Assembly (NCBI GenBank): GCA_000719695.1
Contig: JOHN01000009.1
Location: 1-64,000, forward strand
Source of the DNA: Streptomyces sp. NRRL F-6131
GTDB taxonomy: Bacteria > Actinomycetota > Actinomycetes > Streptomycetales > Streptomycetaceae
Length of the DNA: 64,000 bases
Direction: 5' to 3'
A program made the translations under genes and the position numbers. How positions within the stretch are numbered: the first letter of the stretch is position 1; each line of letters begins with the position of its first letter. Shown here in pieces: positions 31,449 through 40,036 of this stretch. The notes under the pieces are model-generated. The model was given only the letters and a program-made list of their open reading frames with translations. It was not told where the DNA came from and made no database searches.

Positions 31449-32123
31449 TCAGGCCCGGGGCCGGGCGAGCAGGCTGCCGTCGAGGCCGGCCAGCAGCTCG
31501 GAGGTGTCGGCGTGAACCTCCGCCGCGCCCGCGCCGAGGAGGTCCTGGGCGCTGTGGCCGCCGCTCTCGACGGCCACGCAGGGCACTCCGGCCCGGCCCG
31601 CCGCCCTCACGTCCCACAGGGTGTCGCCGACGAACACCGCGCGTTCGGGGGCGCTGTCGGCCCGGTCCAGGGCGGCCCGGACGAGGTCGGGTTCGGGCTT
31701 GGTCGCGGCGACGTCGTCGGCGGTGGTGACCGCGGCGATCACCTCGTCGGCGGCCAGCGCGCCGCGCAGGGCGGTCAGTTCCCGCTCACTGGCGGAGCTG
31801 GCGAGCACCACCCGCCAGCCCCGGTCGGCGCAGGCGCGCAGCAGGTCGGCCGCTCCGGGCAGGGGCCGCACCACCGGCCAGTACCGGGCGTAGAGGGCGT
31901 CGTGGGCGCCGGTCACGGCCTCGTCGTCGGACCGGTCGCGGTCCTCGCCGAGCAGGTGGTCGAGCAGCCGGTCGGCGCCCATGCCGACGGCGCGGTGCAC
32001 CCGGGCGGCGGGGACGGTGCGGTCGTACTGGCGCAGCGCCTCCCACCAGGCGAGGGTGTGCAGATAGGTGGTGTCGAGCAGCGTTCCGTCGACGTCGAAG
32101 AGCGCCGCAGGGGTGGTGGTCAT
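31449..32123 (-). CDS. HAD family hydrolase (phosphoglycolate phosphatase-like)
   Basis: A 224-residue HAD subfamily IA phosphatase with all motifs intact: FDVDGTLLDT (nucleophile and acid), LASSASERE, the Lys in ATKPEPDLV, and FVGDTLWDV. It hydrolyses a phosphorylated small molecule, substrate unknown. It contrasts with the catalytically dead HAD-fold protein at 11408. The leader contains a 14-bp tandem repeat (32189-32224). It lies downstream of the STAS gene on the same strand and may be read from it. Confidence 0.88.
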   Translation of the reverse strand: MTTTPAALFDVDGTLLDTTYLHTLAWWEALRQYDRTVPAARVHRAVGMGADRLLDHLLGEDRDRSDDEAVTGAHDALYARYWPVVRPLPGAADLLRACADRGWRVVLASSASERELTALRGALAADEVIAAVTTADDVAATKPEPDLVRAALDRADSAPERAVFVGDTLWDVRAAGRAGVPCVAVESGGHSAQDLLGAGAAEVHADTSELLAGLDGSLLARPRA

Positions 32124-32188
32124 CGGGTCCTCCTCGGCTCGTCCGCTGCCGGTCGGTCCGGCCCGGTCCGGCCCCGGTCACGGTGTCG

Positions 32189-32224
32189 GTCACGGACCAC
32201 GGGTCACGGACCACGGGTCACGGG
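32189..32224. repeat. 14-bp tandem repeat between the STAS and HAD genes
   Basis: Two exact GTCACGGACCACGG copies and a partial third; further GTCACGG words follow to about 32280. Confidence 0.7.
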
Positions 32225-32257
32225 TCTGGTCACGGCGCAACGGTGTCACGGTGCCGG

Positions 32258-32638
32258 TCACGGCGGGACGGTGTCACGGACGGGGAACGCGTCGGTGGCG
32301 CCGGTGAGTTCGAGGACCCGCCGGACCAGCGGCCGGGGGCGGGCGAGTTCGATCCGGCTGCCGCCGGCCCGTGCCCGGACGGCGGCGTCGAGCAGTTCGG
32401 ACAGGCCGGTGGAGTCGCAGAAGGCCAGGTCCCCGCAGTCGATCACGACCACCGTACCGGGGGTGGTGAGCGCGCGGTCGACGGCCGCCCGCAGGACGGC
32501 GACGGAGTCCAGGTCGAGTTCGCCGTGCAGGGCGACGACGGTGCCGTCCTCCCACGGCCGGGTGCGGGTGGTGAGTCCGAGGGGCTGGTCCGTTCCGGTC
32601 GTGGTGCCGTCGGGCGGTCGGGGCGGGCGACGGGTCAT
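32258..32638 (-). CDS. STAS-domain anti-sigma factor antagonist
   Basis: A 126-residue protein: a short Pro-rich start, then a STAS domain with VVALHGELDLDSVAVLRAAV and the phosphoserine motif AFCDSTGLSELL. AGGAG precedes ATG 32638. It lies 155 bp downstream of the SigB/F/G-type sigma gene, and a GTTT-N15-GGTTAA promoter falls in that gap, so it can be read from its own stress promoter and probably from the sigma promoter. It most likely acts in the same partner-switching circuit. Confidence 0.85.
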   Translation of the reverse strand: MTRRPPRPPDGTTTGTDQPLGLTTRTRPWEDGTVVALHGELDLDSVAVLRAAVDRALTTPGTVVVIDCGDLAFCDSTGLSELLDAAVRARAGGSRIELARPRPLVRRVLELTGATDAFPVRDTVPP

Positions 32639-32748
32639 GACGGGTGCTCCTGTTCGTTCGCGACGGCGGTCGCGGGACCGGGTCGCGAAGAGACTCTCGG
32701 TGCCACCACGCTCCGCCTCCTTCGCGCCGACGGCCCCCCACAGCGCGG

Positions 32749-32773
32749 TTAACCGCTGCGAGGGGCCGGAAAC
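32749..32773 (-). promoter_or_regulatory. SigB-like promoter for the STAS gene
   Basis: On the minus strand: GTTT, 15 bp, GGTTAA; lies between the sigma gene stop and the STAS start (110 bp). Confidence 0.4.
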
Positions 32774-32793
32774 GCCACGAGGGGCACCGGTCG

Positions 32794-33780
32794 TCAGCCC
32801 GGACCGTGGTCCGGCCGGTGACCGGGTTCGTCGGGCGGCTCGTCCGTCCAGCCGGGCGCGTCGCGGTCGTCCAGCTGTTCGCGCAGGTGCGCGAGGGTGG
32901 CGGAGAGCAGCCGGGACACGTGCATCTGGGAGACACCGATCCGGTCGGCTATCTCGGACTGCGTGCGGTCCTCCCAGAACCGCAGCTTGAGCACCACCTG
33001 TTCGCGGTGCGGCAGCCGGCCGAGCAGGGGGCTGACGGCGGTGCGGAACTCGGCGAGTTCGATGCCCGGGTCGCAGGAGCCGAGCCGGTCCAGCAGCGCG
33101 CTGCCGGACTCGTCGGTGTCCTGCTCGCGCAGCGCGTCGAGCGAGTTGGGCCGGTAGACGCGGCCGGCGACCAGTCCCTCGACGACGTCCTCGACACTGA
33201 GGTCGAGGTCCTCGGCGATCTCCTCGGGGTGCGGGAGCCGGCCGAGTTCCTGCTCCAGCCGGTCCGAACCCCGGGCGACCGTGAGGTAGAACTCCTGCAT
33301 CCGGCGCGGCACCCGGACCGGCCAGGAGGTGTCCCGGAAGAACCGCTTGATCTCGCCGGCGATGGTGGGGATCGCGTAGGTGACGAACTCGACGCCGCGC
33401 TCCGGGTCGTAACCGTCGACCGCCTTGATCAGGCCGACGGTGCCGACCTGGAGGATGTCGTCCATGTCCTCGGGGCGGTGCCGGAACCGACCGGCGATGA
33501 ACCGCACCAGCGGCATGTTGAGTTCGATGATGGTGCCGCGGACGTAGCTGTAGGCGTGCGTCTCGCGGGGCAGTCCGGCGAGCCGCGCGAAGAGCGCGTC
33601 GCTCAGTTCGCGCGCCTCGGTCTTGCCCATGACCCGCAGCTCGGCCTCGGTGGGGCGCGGTGGCAGGTCCGGCGGCAGGTCGGCCGTGGGCACCGGCGGC
33701 GGGACGTCGAGCGGGACGTCGGACGGGACGGGCGACGGGCCGGTGCGATGACCGGTCGTTCCCGAGGTCGGAATGGACAC
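32794..33780 (-). CDS. RNA polymerase sigma factor, SigB/SigF/SigG family
   Basis: A 328-residue sigma factor. After about 80 Pro-rich residues come region 2 (LVRFIAGRFRHRPEDMDDIL, VGTVGLIKAVDGYDPERG, YAIPTIAGEIKRFFRD), region 3 (RMQEFYLTVARG, LPHPEEIAEDLDL) and region 4 (LPHREQVVLKLRFWEDRTQS, GVSQMHVSRLLSATLAHLR). This is the stress/sporulation group III type that recognises GNNT-N14-16-GGGTA promoters. GTG 33780 is chosen because AGGAGAACC lies upstream; the longer frame to 33849 lacks a site. Its own promoter has the same signal, so positive autoregulation is likely. It may be a paralogue of the main SigB. Confidence 0.88.
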   Translation of the reverse strand: MSIPTSGTTGHRTGPSPVPSDVPLDVPPPVPTADLPPDLPPRPTEAELRVMGKTEARELSDALFARLAGLPRETHAYSYVRGTIIELNMPLVRFIAGRFRHRPEDMDDILQVGTVGLIKAVDGYDPERGVEFVTYAIPTIAGEIKRFFRDTSWPVRVPRRMQEFYLTVARGSDRLEQELGRLPHPEEIAEDLDLSVEDVVEGLVAGRVYRPNSLDALREQDTDESGSALLDRLGSCDPGIELAEFRTAVSPLLGRLPHREQVVLKLRFWEDRTQSEIADRIGVSQMHVSRLLSATLAHLREQLDDRDAPGWTDEPPDEPGHRPDHGPG

Positions 33781-33963
33781 GGCGGTTCTCCTGGGCAGAA
33801 GGGCACGCCTCGGCCTGCGAGCGAGGTGGGGCGGGGTCGCCCCGCACACGGCGGCTCCTCTTTCCGGAGACCTCTGCCCGGCTTCTTCAAGCGACGGTCC
33901 AGGTGGCGTCCCGGCGGGGACGCGGAAGCGGTCCGCGGCTGCGCGGGCGCTCCGGTGGTGTTG

Positions 33964-33988
33964 GTACCCGGCCTGCGGGCATTCATGC
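33964..33988 (-). promoter_or_regulatory. SigB-type promoter of the sigma factor gene
   Basis: On the minus strand: GCAT, 15 bp, GGGTAC, 184 bp before GTG 33780. Predicts autoregulation. Confidence 0.55.
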
Positions 33989-34030
33989 TCTTTTGCCCAG
34001 GTTTAATGCCCCTCGCACCGGGTGAACGCG

Positions 34031-34070
34031 CCGCGTCACCGTCCCGGCTCTCTCGGGGACGGTGACGCGG
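34031..34070 (-). terminator. Hairpin terminator of the glycosyltransferase
   Basis: CCGCGTCACCGTCCC paired with GGGACGGTGACGCGG (15-bp perfect stem, 10-nt loop), 42 bp after the stop. Confidence 0.75.
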
Positions 34071-34111
34071 GCGGGGTGCGGCGGGTGCCGCGGGGTGCGG
34101 CGGGACCTGGG

Positions 34112-35332
34112 CTACCGGGCGGCTGCCGGGTCGAGCAGCAGGCGTGCCGCCACCTCGGCGCCGTCGGTGCGGATCCCACCGGCCACGACGGCCGCCCGGG
34201 CACGGGTCTCCGGGGCCAGGGCGGTCCGCAGCGCGGCGGCCACGGAGTCGGCGGTCGGCACGGCCGCGTCGTGCACCGCGCCGATGCCCAGCTCGGCGAC
34301 CCGGGCGGCCCAGTACGGCTGGTCGACGATCTGCGGCACCACCAGCTGCGGCGCACCCGCCCGGGCGGCGGCCGTCGTGGTCCCCGCGCCGCCGTGGTGC
34401 ACGACGGCGGCGACCCGGGCGAACAGCTCCTGGTGGTTCACCTCACCGACCACGCAACAGTCCTCCCGGCCGTCGCCCCCGGACAGCTCCGCCCAGCCCC
34501 GGCCGACGACGACCCGCCGGCCGACCGCGCGCACCGCGTCGACGACCAGCCGGGCGACGTCCGTCGACCCGCGCATCGGCATGCTGCCGAAGCCCACGTA
34601 CACCGGGGGCTCGCCCGCCGCCAGGAACGCGGTCAGCTCGGCGGGCAGCGGACGCGGGTCCGGCAGCAGCCAGGCGCCGGTCTGCACCGCGTCCAGGTCG
34701 GCGGGCCGCCGCCACGGGCCGAGCGTCGGGTCGGTGGCCAGCCACGGCCGCTCGGTGAGGACGTGGTCACGGACGTTCTCCACCGCGGGCAGGCCGACCG
34801 ACACCCGGTGGGCGTTGACCGGGCCGGCGAACAGCGCGGTCATGCTCTCCGCGTCCAGCTTCCACAGCGTGCCGTTGTCGGCGCCCTCGGGCGCCGCGGG
34901 CCGGCCCGGGTACTGGAACGGCGGATGGTGCGGCGACGGCAGGACGGTCGGCTGCAGGCCCACGAACACGAACCGGGCCCCCACCTGCTCGGCCGCCGCC
35001 CGCGCGCCGGCCGCGCTCGGGAACAGTCCGGTCGCCACCACCACGCCGCCCGCCTCGGCCTGCCCGAGGACCGCCTCGTAGGAGGCGGCCGTCAGCGTCG
35101 CCACCCGGGTGGGGAAGTCCGTCGGCGCCGGGGCCGCACCGGTCACCAGCGCGCGCACCGCGTCCGCGACCGGCACCAGCGGCACGCCCAGCTCGGCCAG
35201 CCGCGCCGCGAACTCCTCGTCCGGCGGCGCGCACACCCGCACGTCCGCACCCAGCTCGCGCAGCCGCACCGCGAGCCCCGCCAGCGGCTCGACGTCCCCC
35301 CGCGACCCGTACGTCGACAGCACAACACGCAT
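34112..35332 (-). CDS. MGT-type glycosyltransferase, candidate rifamycin glycosyltransferase
   Basis: A 406-residue GT1/GT-B enzyme. The N-terminus MRVVLSTYGSRGDVEPLAGL and the donor-binding VHHGGAGTTTAAARAGAPQ and QIVDQPYWAARV motifs are typical of actinobacterial macrolide/glycopeptide-type glycosyltransferases. From memory, this N-terminus is very like the Rgt rifamycin-inactivating glycosyltransferases. The call is strengthened by a palindrome, 59 bp upstream, resembling the rifamycin-associated element. ATG 35332 is chosen because GGAGG lies 8 bp upstream. It is a single gene with a strong terminator, outside any biosynthetic cluster, as expected for a resistance gene. Other aglycones remain possible. 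Confidence 0.82.
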   Translation of the reverse strand: MRVVLSTYGSRGDVEPLAGLAVRLRELGADVRVCAPPDEEFAARLAELGVPLVPVADAVRALVTGAAPAPTDFPTRVATLTAASYEAVLGQAEAGGVVVATGLFPSAAGARAAAEQVGARFVFVGLQPTVLPSPHHPPFQYPGRPAAPEGADNGTLWKLDAESMTALFAGPVNAHRVSVGLPAVENVRDHVLTERPWLATDPTLGPWRRPADLDAVQTGAWLLPDPRPLPAELTAFLAAGEPPVYVGFGSMPMRGSTDVARLVVDAVRAVGRRVVVGRGWAELSGGDGREDCCVVGEVNHQELFARVAAVVHHGGAGTTTAAARAGAPQLVVPQIVDQPYWAARVAELGIGAVHDAAVPTADSVAAALRTALAPETRARAAVVAGGIRTDGAEVAARLLLDPAAAR

Positions 35333-35391
35333 CCCGCAGCCCTCCATGGTCCTCACTCATCGACTTCGGAGGGTGATTCTCCGACGTCACC

Positions 35392-35411
35392 GGGGTCTTG
35401 CGGCAAGCCCC
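35392..35411 (-). promoter_or_regulatory. Rifamycin-associated-element-like palindrome
   Basis: Plus strand GGGGTCTTGCGGCAAGCCCC: a G4/C4-flanked CTTGC-G-GCAAG palindrome with one extra T in the left arm. It lies in the leader of the glycosyltransferase. The match to the published ~19-bp element is from memory. Confidence 0.6.
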
Positions 35412-35512
35412 AGGGTCCGCTATGGCTCGGAGACGGCGGTGATGATGATCACTCAGATCCGCTGCCCCGCCCCGACGCCCGGTAGGGTCCGGTGCGGAGG
35501 AAGGGGGACCGC

Positions 35513-36592
35513 ATGGAGCGGCATCGGATCCTGCTGCTGGACGCGGCTCCCGGGGACCTGCTCGGCGTCGAACTGGAACGCCTGCTCGGCCACGGGCTGG
35601 CCGTCACCCTGAACCTGCGCCGGGTCGCCGACCGCACCGCCGTGCGGGCCGACTGGGCCGGGCGGGTGGAGTTCACCGACTTCGACCCCTTCGACGAGGC
35701 GGCGCTGATCGCCGAGACCCTCGGCGGCGGCGGTCACCACGCCGTGAAGTCCCGGGCCGGGGTGCCGCTGCGCGCCGCGTTCCTCGCCGCCGCCACCGGC
35801 GCCCGGACGGCGGGTCCCCGGGCCGCCGCCCCGCTGCGCGTGGTGGCCCGGGCGGGGTCGGGCACCGATCACGTCGACCTGGCCGCCGCCGCCCGGCACG
35901 GGGTCGCCGTCACTCACACGCCCGGGTCCAACGCCGACGCGGTCGCCGAGTTCGCCCTGGCCCAGCTGCTCGCCCTGACCCGCGACCTCGTCGCCCACGA
36001 CGACTCCTCCCACCGGGGCCGTTGGCGCAGCCCGGCGGCACCGGCCCGGGCCCTGTCCGAGCTGACCCTCGGCATCGTCGGCCTCGGCCGGACCGGCCGG
36101 GCCCTGGCCGACCGGGCGCGCGCCCTCGGCATGACCGTCCGGGCCCTCACCCGGAGCCCGGCCGACGGCGCCCCCGGCGACGTGTCGCGCGCCGCCTCCC
36201 TCGCCGAGCTGCTGACGACCAGCGACGTGGTCTCCGTCCACCTGCCGCTCACCGCGCGGACCCGGGGCCTGATCGGCCGCGCGGAGCTGGCGCTGCTGCG
36301 CCCGGGCGCGATCCTGCTGAACACCGCCCGCGGCGGGATCGTCGACGAGCCGGCCCTGGCCGACGCCCTGCGCGACCCCGCCCACCCCCTCGCGGCGGCG
36401 GCCGTCGACACCTTCGCGCACGAGCACGCCGCGTTCGACTCCCCGCTGTTCGGGCTCCCCAACGCCCTGCTCACCCCGCACGTGGCCGGGATGACCCACC
36501 GCGCCATGGCCGAGGCCGCCGTCCGCTGCGCCGACCACGTCGCCGCCCTCCTGACCGGCCACCCGGACGGCATCCCCGTGGCCACCACCTGA
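35513..36592 (+). CDS. D-isomer-specific 2-hydroxyacid dehydrogenase
   Basis: A 359-residue NAD(P)-dependent dehydrogenase. NAD motif LGIVGLGRTGRALADRA (about residue 185), catalytic Arg in NTARGGIVDEPA, Glu in TFAHEHAAFDSPLF and His in TPHVAGMTHRAM. Substrate entry region: VARAGSGTDHVDL and HTPGSNADAVAEFAL. The N-terminal domain is long, as in phosphoglycerate-dehydrogenase-like members. GGAGGAAGGGGG precedes ATG 35513. Divergent from the glycosyltransferase, sharing a 180-bp region. Confidence 0.87.
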   Translation: MERHRILLLDAAPGDLLGVELERLLGHGLAVTLNLRRVADRTAVRADWAGRVEFTDFDPFDEAALIAETLGGGGHHAVKSRAGVPLRAAFLAAATGARTAGPRAAAPLRVVARAGSGTDHVDLAAAARHGVAVTHTPGSNADAVAEFALAQLLALTRDLVAHDDSSHRGRWRSPAAPARALSELTLGIVGLGRTGRALADRARALGMTVRALTRSPADGAPGDVSRAASLAELLTTSDVVSVHLPLTARTRGLIGRAELALLRPGAILLNTARGGIVDEPALADALRDPAHPLAAAAVDTFAHEHAAFDSPLFGLPNALLTPHVAGMTHRAMAEAAVRCADHVAALLTGHPDGIPVATT

Positions 36593-36631
36593 ACCGGCAC
36601 CGCGGGGCCACGGCACTACCGTGACAACAGC

Positions 36632-36669
36632 GGCCCGTGACGGCAGGGGCCCGTGACGGCAGGGGCCCG
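36632..36669. repeat. 16-bp tandem repeat
   Basis: Two exact GGCCCGTGACGGCAGG copies and a partial third, running into the hairpin at 36665-36702. Confidence 0.7.
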
Positions 36670-36702
36670 CCCGGCCGTCGCGGGTGCGGCGGCCGGGCGG
36701 GC
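36665..36702. terminator. Hairpin between convergent genes
   Basis: GCCCGCCCGGCCG paired with CGGCCGGGCGGGC (13-bp stem, 12-nt loop), between the 2-hydroxyacid dehydrogenase and the M4 peptidase. Confidence 0.6.
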
Positions 36703-36779
36703 GGGGGACCGGGGGCGGACGGGGTCCGGGCGTCGAGGTCAGGCGCCCTGGAACGGGCCCCGGGGCAGCCGCCGTCCGG

Positions 36780-39566
36780 TCAGCAGGTGCCGGCCGCGCG
36801 CTCACGCACGACCAGATCGGTGCGGCCCGCCGTGGCGTCCAGCCAGACCACCCGGGCGCCCCGGTCGGCCGCCGGGCCGTACTGGCCGCCCCGGTTGCAG
36901 GAGAGCCGCTCGGGGGTGCCGCCGGTGAGCGGCAGCTGCCAGAGCTTCGGCAGGTCGGCGTTCTTCCGGCCGCCGGTCGACCAGTGGCCGGAGTCGCCGA
37001 AGGTGACCGCGCGGTCGGAGGCGGTGAGGGTGCTGATCCGGTGCGGTGCACCGGCGCCGCCGGGGAGCAGGTCGGTCACGCCGGAGCCGTCCAGGGCGCC
37101 GGAGCGGATCGCGCTGCCCTCGGTGGCGTCGCCGGGCGTCTCCACCCAGAGCAGTCGGCCACCGGCGAGGCGGGTGCTGCCGACCGCGCTCCCGGGGGTC
37201 GCCGTGCTCGCGTCGTCCACCACGTACTGGGCGACGACCTTGCCGGCGGCGACCGACCAGACGGTCGGCGCGCTCACCGTCCGCTCACCCACCTGCCAGC
37301 TCTCCGTCCAGGCGAGCAGGCCGTCCTTGAGCGAGAGGCCGGAGGCGCTGTGGCCGTCCGGCAGCGGGATCAGCACCGCCGGGGCACCGTCGTGGGACAG
37401 CATGGGCCCGCTCCTCCCGGTGGAGTCGCTCCCGACGAAGACCACGTCGCCGCCGGAGATCCGGACGTCGCCGACGAACCGGTTCACGGCGCGGTGGACG
37501 CTGCGCACCGGTCCGCCGTCGAGCGGGCGGGCCAGCACCTCCATGCCCCAGGCGCCGTCGACGCCGGCGCCCATGGCCACCCACGCGGCGGAGGTGCCGT
37601 CGGTGGCGGGCCAGCCGTGCGAGCGGCCGTCCTCGGGGCTGAGCCGGGTGGGCTCGGCGGAGCCCGCGACGGCCCCGGCGAACACGCCCATGCTGCCCTT
37701 GGCGCCCCGGCCCGCGGTGGCGACCACCCAGCGGCCGGCCGCGACGTCCGGCGCGATGCTCTCGCTGGAGAGCTCGCGCAGCAGCGGACGGCTGTCCACG
37801 CCGATCCGCTTCTGCCAACCCTCCTTGATCCCGTGCGCGTCGAACGCCCCGGCGACGGTCCGGAGTTGGGCGCGGCTGAGGCCGAGCGCGCGGCCCGCGG
37901 CGAGCACCGCGTTGCGGGCGTCGACGAAGCCGTCCAGCGGGGTGAGGTACTCGGCGAGCGCGCGGTAGACCAGGCGGTCGGCGAGGAGCGGGTCGAGGGT
38001 GCGCCGGATGTCCCACAACGCCCCGGAGACGATGGTGGAGTTGAGGTGCACGCCACCGCCGTCGACGCCCGCCGGCACCCCGAGGTAGTCGGCGACGGCG
38101 GTGCGGCGGTCGTCCATCCGTCGGTCGGCGCAGGCTTCGGGGGTGCCGGTGCGGCAGAGGCCCTCGCCGAGCAGGGCGGCCTTCGGGTCGGTCATCGGGA
38201 TGCCCCGGCTGGTCACCTCGATCGCGTTGCCGAAGTAGTCCGCGACGGCCTCGTCGAGCGCGCCGGACTGGCCGACGTAGACCAGCCCCGCCGTGTTCTT
38301 GACGACGCCGTGGGTCATCTCGTGGCCGGCGACGTCCCGCGCGACCGCGTACGGGTGGCGCTTCTCGCTGCCACCGCTGTAGACCATCTTCTCGCCGTCC
38401 CAGTAGGCGTTGTCCAGGGGCTTGCCGAAGTCGGTGACGTTGACCACGGAGACGACCGGTCCGGCCTTGCCGTCGATCCCCTCCCGGCCCAGCCGGTCGC
38501 GGTAGAAGTCGTACACGGCAGCGGCGTTGAGGTGGGCGTCGGTGGCGCCGCTGGTGCCGGTGGAGGCCGGGAAGTCGGCGGTCGCCGAGGCCGCCGGGCG
38601 GACGTCGGCGGGTATCGAACGATTGAAGTCCATGACGTCCCGGCCGGCCGCGTCGTAGGTGGTGACGGCGGCGGCGCGGGTGAGGTCGACGAGCTGGTAG
38701 GTGCCGTCCGGGAGCCGGCCGATGTTCACCCGCTCGGTGCGGCCGAGGGCGTCCGGGGCGGTGCCGGTGGCGGGCTCGACGCCGGCGGGGGCCCCGGCGG
38801 CGGGGGTGGCGCCCTTGGCGGCGGCGGCGACCGGGGCGGCGCCGCGGTACGGGGCACGGACCTCGTAGCTGAGGGCGACCTCGCCGACGGTGGCGTCCAC
38901 GAACACCTCGCGCGCCTTCGCCGCCCACTGCGCCGGGTCGGTGCCGCGCACGGTGAAGTGACGGACCAGCCGGCCGGCGCCGCCGGGCAGCACCAGCAGG
39001 CCGTGGTCCTCGGCGGTGGCGCCCTCGCGGGCAGCCGGCTCCTGGACCGCGCCGAGCGCGAGCCGGCGCAGCGCCTCCTCCGGCACGGTCTGCGCGGTCG
39101 GGGCGGTGAGGCCGGTGAAGTACTTGCCGCCGACCGACTCGACGCGCTGCCCGGCGCCCTCGCCGACCAGGTGGACCAGGTACCTGGCCCCGAAGACCGG
39201 TAGGCCGCCGTACCGCTGCTCGAACCTGACGGTGCGCCGGCCGTCGGCGGCGCGCTCGGTCCCGGCCTCGGCGAGCTGTCCGGGGTCGACCCGGTAGCGG
39301 TCCCGATGGGCGGCCAGGTGCGCGCGGGCCGCGTCGGCCGGGCTGTCCCCGGGGGCCGCGTCGGCGAGGCCGGTGACCAGCTGCGGAGCGGCGGTCTCCG
39401 ACCCGGCGACCAGCCCGGGCACCGGGTCGGCGTCGCCGGACGGCCCGCCGGCCGGTCCGGCGACGGGTCCGGCGAACGCCGGCGGCACGCTCACGCCGAG
39501 GCCGAGCACGGCGGCGATCGCCACACCGAGGAGCTTGGGTCCGGGCGTACGGGAACGGTGATGCAC
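36780..39566 (-). CDS. Secreted M4 family metallopeptidase with C-terminal beta-propeller-like region
   Basis: A 928-residue secreted protease. Sec signal peptide (KLLGVAIAAVLGLGVSVPPAFA), FTP/PepSY-type propeptide (RFEQRYGGLPVFGARYLVHL), then the thermolysin-like domain with GHEMTHGVV (HExxH, about residue 415) and the third ligand in GALDEAVADYFGNAIE. After about residue 600 a 320-residue region with repeated W/G/D-rich strands (GRWVVATAGRG, SAAWVAMGAG, GGDVVFVGSDS, GRLLWVETPG) looks like a propeller used for binding. GTG 39566 follows GGGAGGACC. Family length without the propeller is usually 500-700. Confidence 0.88.
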   Translation of the reverse strand: MHHRSRTPGPKLLGVAIAAVLGLGVSVPPAFAGPVAGPAGGPSGDADPVPGLVAGSETAAPQLVTGLADAAPGDSPADAARAHLAAHRDRYRVDPGQLAEAGTERAADGRRTVRFEQRYGGLPVFGARYLVHLVGEGAGQRVESVGGKYFTGLTAPTAQTVPEEALRRLALGAVQEPAAREGATAEDHGLLVLPGGAGRLVRHFTVRGTDPAQWAAKAREVFVDATVGEVALSYEVRAPYRGAAPVAAAAKGATPAAGAPAGVEPATGTAPDALGRTERVNIGRLPDGTYQLVDLTRAAAVTTYDAAGRDVMDFNRSIPADVRPAASATADFPASTGTSGATDAHLNAAAVYDFYRDRLGREGIDGKAGPVVSVVNVTDFGKPLDNAYWDGEKMVYSGGSEKRHPYAVARDVAGHEMTHGVVKNTAGLVYVGQSGALDEAVADYFGNAIEVTSRGIPMTDPKAALLGEGLCRTGTPEACADRRMDDRRTAVADYLGVPAGVDGGGVHLNSTIVSGALWDIRRTLDPLLADRLVYRALAEYLTPLDGFVDARNAVLAAGRALGLSRAQLRTVAGAFDAHGIKEGWQKRIGVDSRPLLRELSSESIAPDVAAGRWVVATAGRGAKGSMGVFAGAVAGSAEPTRLSPEDGRSHGWPATDGTSAAWVAMGAGVDGAWGMEVLARPLDGGPVRSVHRAVNRFVGDVRISGGDVVFVGSDSTGRSGPMLSHDGAPAVLIPLPDGHSASGLSLKDGLLAWTESWQVGERTVSAPTVWSVAAGKVVAQYVVDDASTATPGSAVGSTRLAGGRLLWVETPGDATEGSAIRSGALDGSGVTDLLPGGAGAPHRISTLTASDRAVTFGDSGHWSTGGRKNADLPKLWQLPLTGGTPERLSCNRGGQYGPAADRGARVVWLDATAGRTDLVVRERAAGTC

Positions 39567-40036
39567 TGCGGTCCTCCCACGGGACGTGGACGGTCCGGCG
39601 CCCTGCCGGACCACGCGTGAAACGGCGGACGCCCACCCCACGGCTCGTCCGTTCTCCGGAACCGGCCGTCCGCCGTGCGGACCACCATAGGTCAACTCTC
39701 TGCATATGTCGATCGACTGAATATGCAGACCGCCGGACGCAGGCGCTGGTGCCGCAGGGACGGGCGGCTCGCGTCGGGCCCGTCCGACGACGCGTCAGGC
39801 CCCGGCGCCGCCCGGCAGTTCGGCGTCGGCGGCGTCGAGGATGCTCCGGAACGCGCGGGTGATGACCGGGCGAGCACCCGGGTGAGCGGGCCGCCGAGCA
39901 GCGGCACCGCCATCGCGTCCGTCCTCTCGGTCGGGGGCGCGGCCCGCTGCCGCGCCCTCGCGCGCCAGGGAGACGACCTACCCCCCGGCCGACCGTGACC
40001 GTCCGTCCTCGCGACCCCCGCCACACCGCCCTCCGG
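39567..40036. other. 470-bp intergenic region with a possible broken small gene
   Basis: Holds the peptidase leader, an AT-rich patch near 39690-39730 with TATG/CATA words that could be its promoter, and a candidate frameshifted small gene at 39795-39913. Nothing else is seen. Confidence 0.45.
39795..39913 (-). pseudogene. Possible small gene with a one-base frameshift
   Basis: ATG 39913 has GAGAGGA upstream and begins MAVPLLGGPLTRVLAR with strong third-position G/C. Near 39866-39870 (a CCGGG run) the good codon pattern switches frame and continues VITRAFRSILDAADAELPG to a stop at 39795. Read together it would be a peptide of about 40 residues. Either a real one-base loss, a sequencing error or coincidence. 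Confidence 0.3.

Larger units (their letters stand above)
33781..34111. other. 331-bp region upstream of the sigma gene
   Basis: Holds the SigB-type promoter at 33964-33988, an opposite-strand promoter-like signal at 34001-34025 (GTTT-N15-GGGTGA, no gene downstream in that direction) and the terminator of the glycosyltransferase at 34031-34070. It has an AT-richer patch near 33981-34015. Confidence 0.6.
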
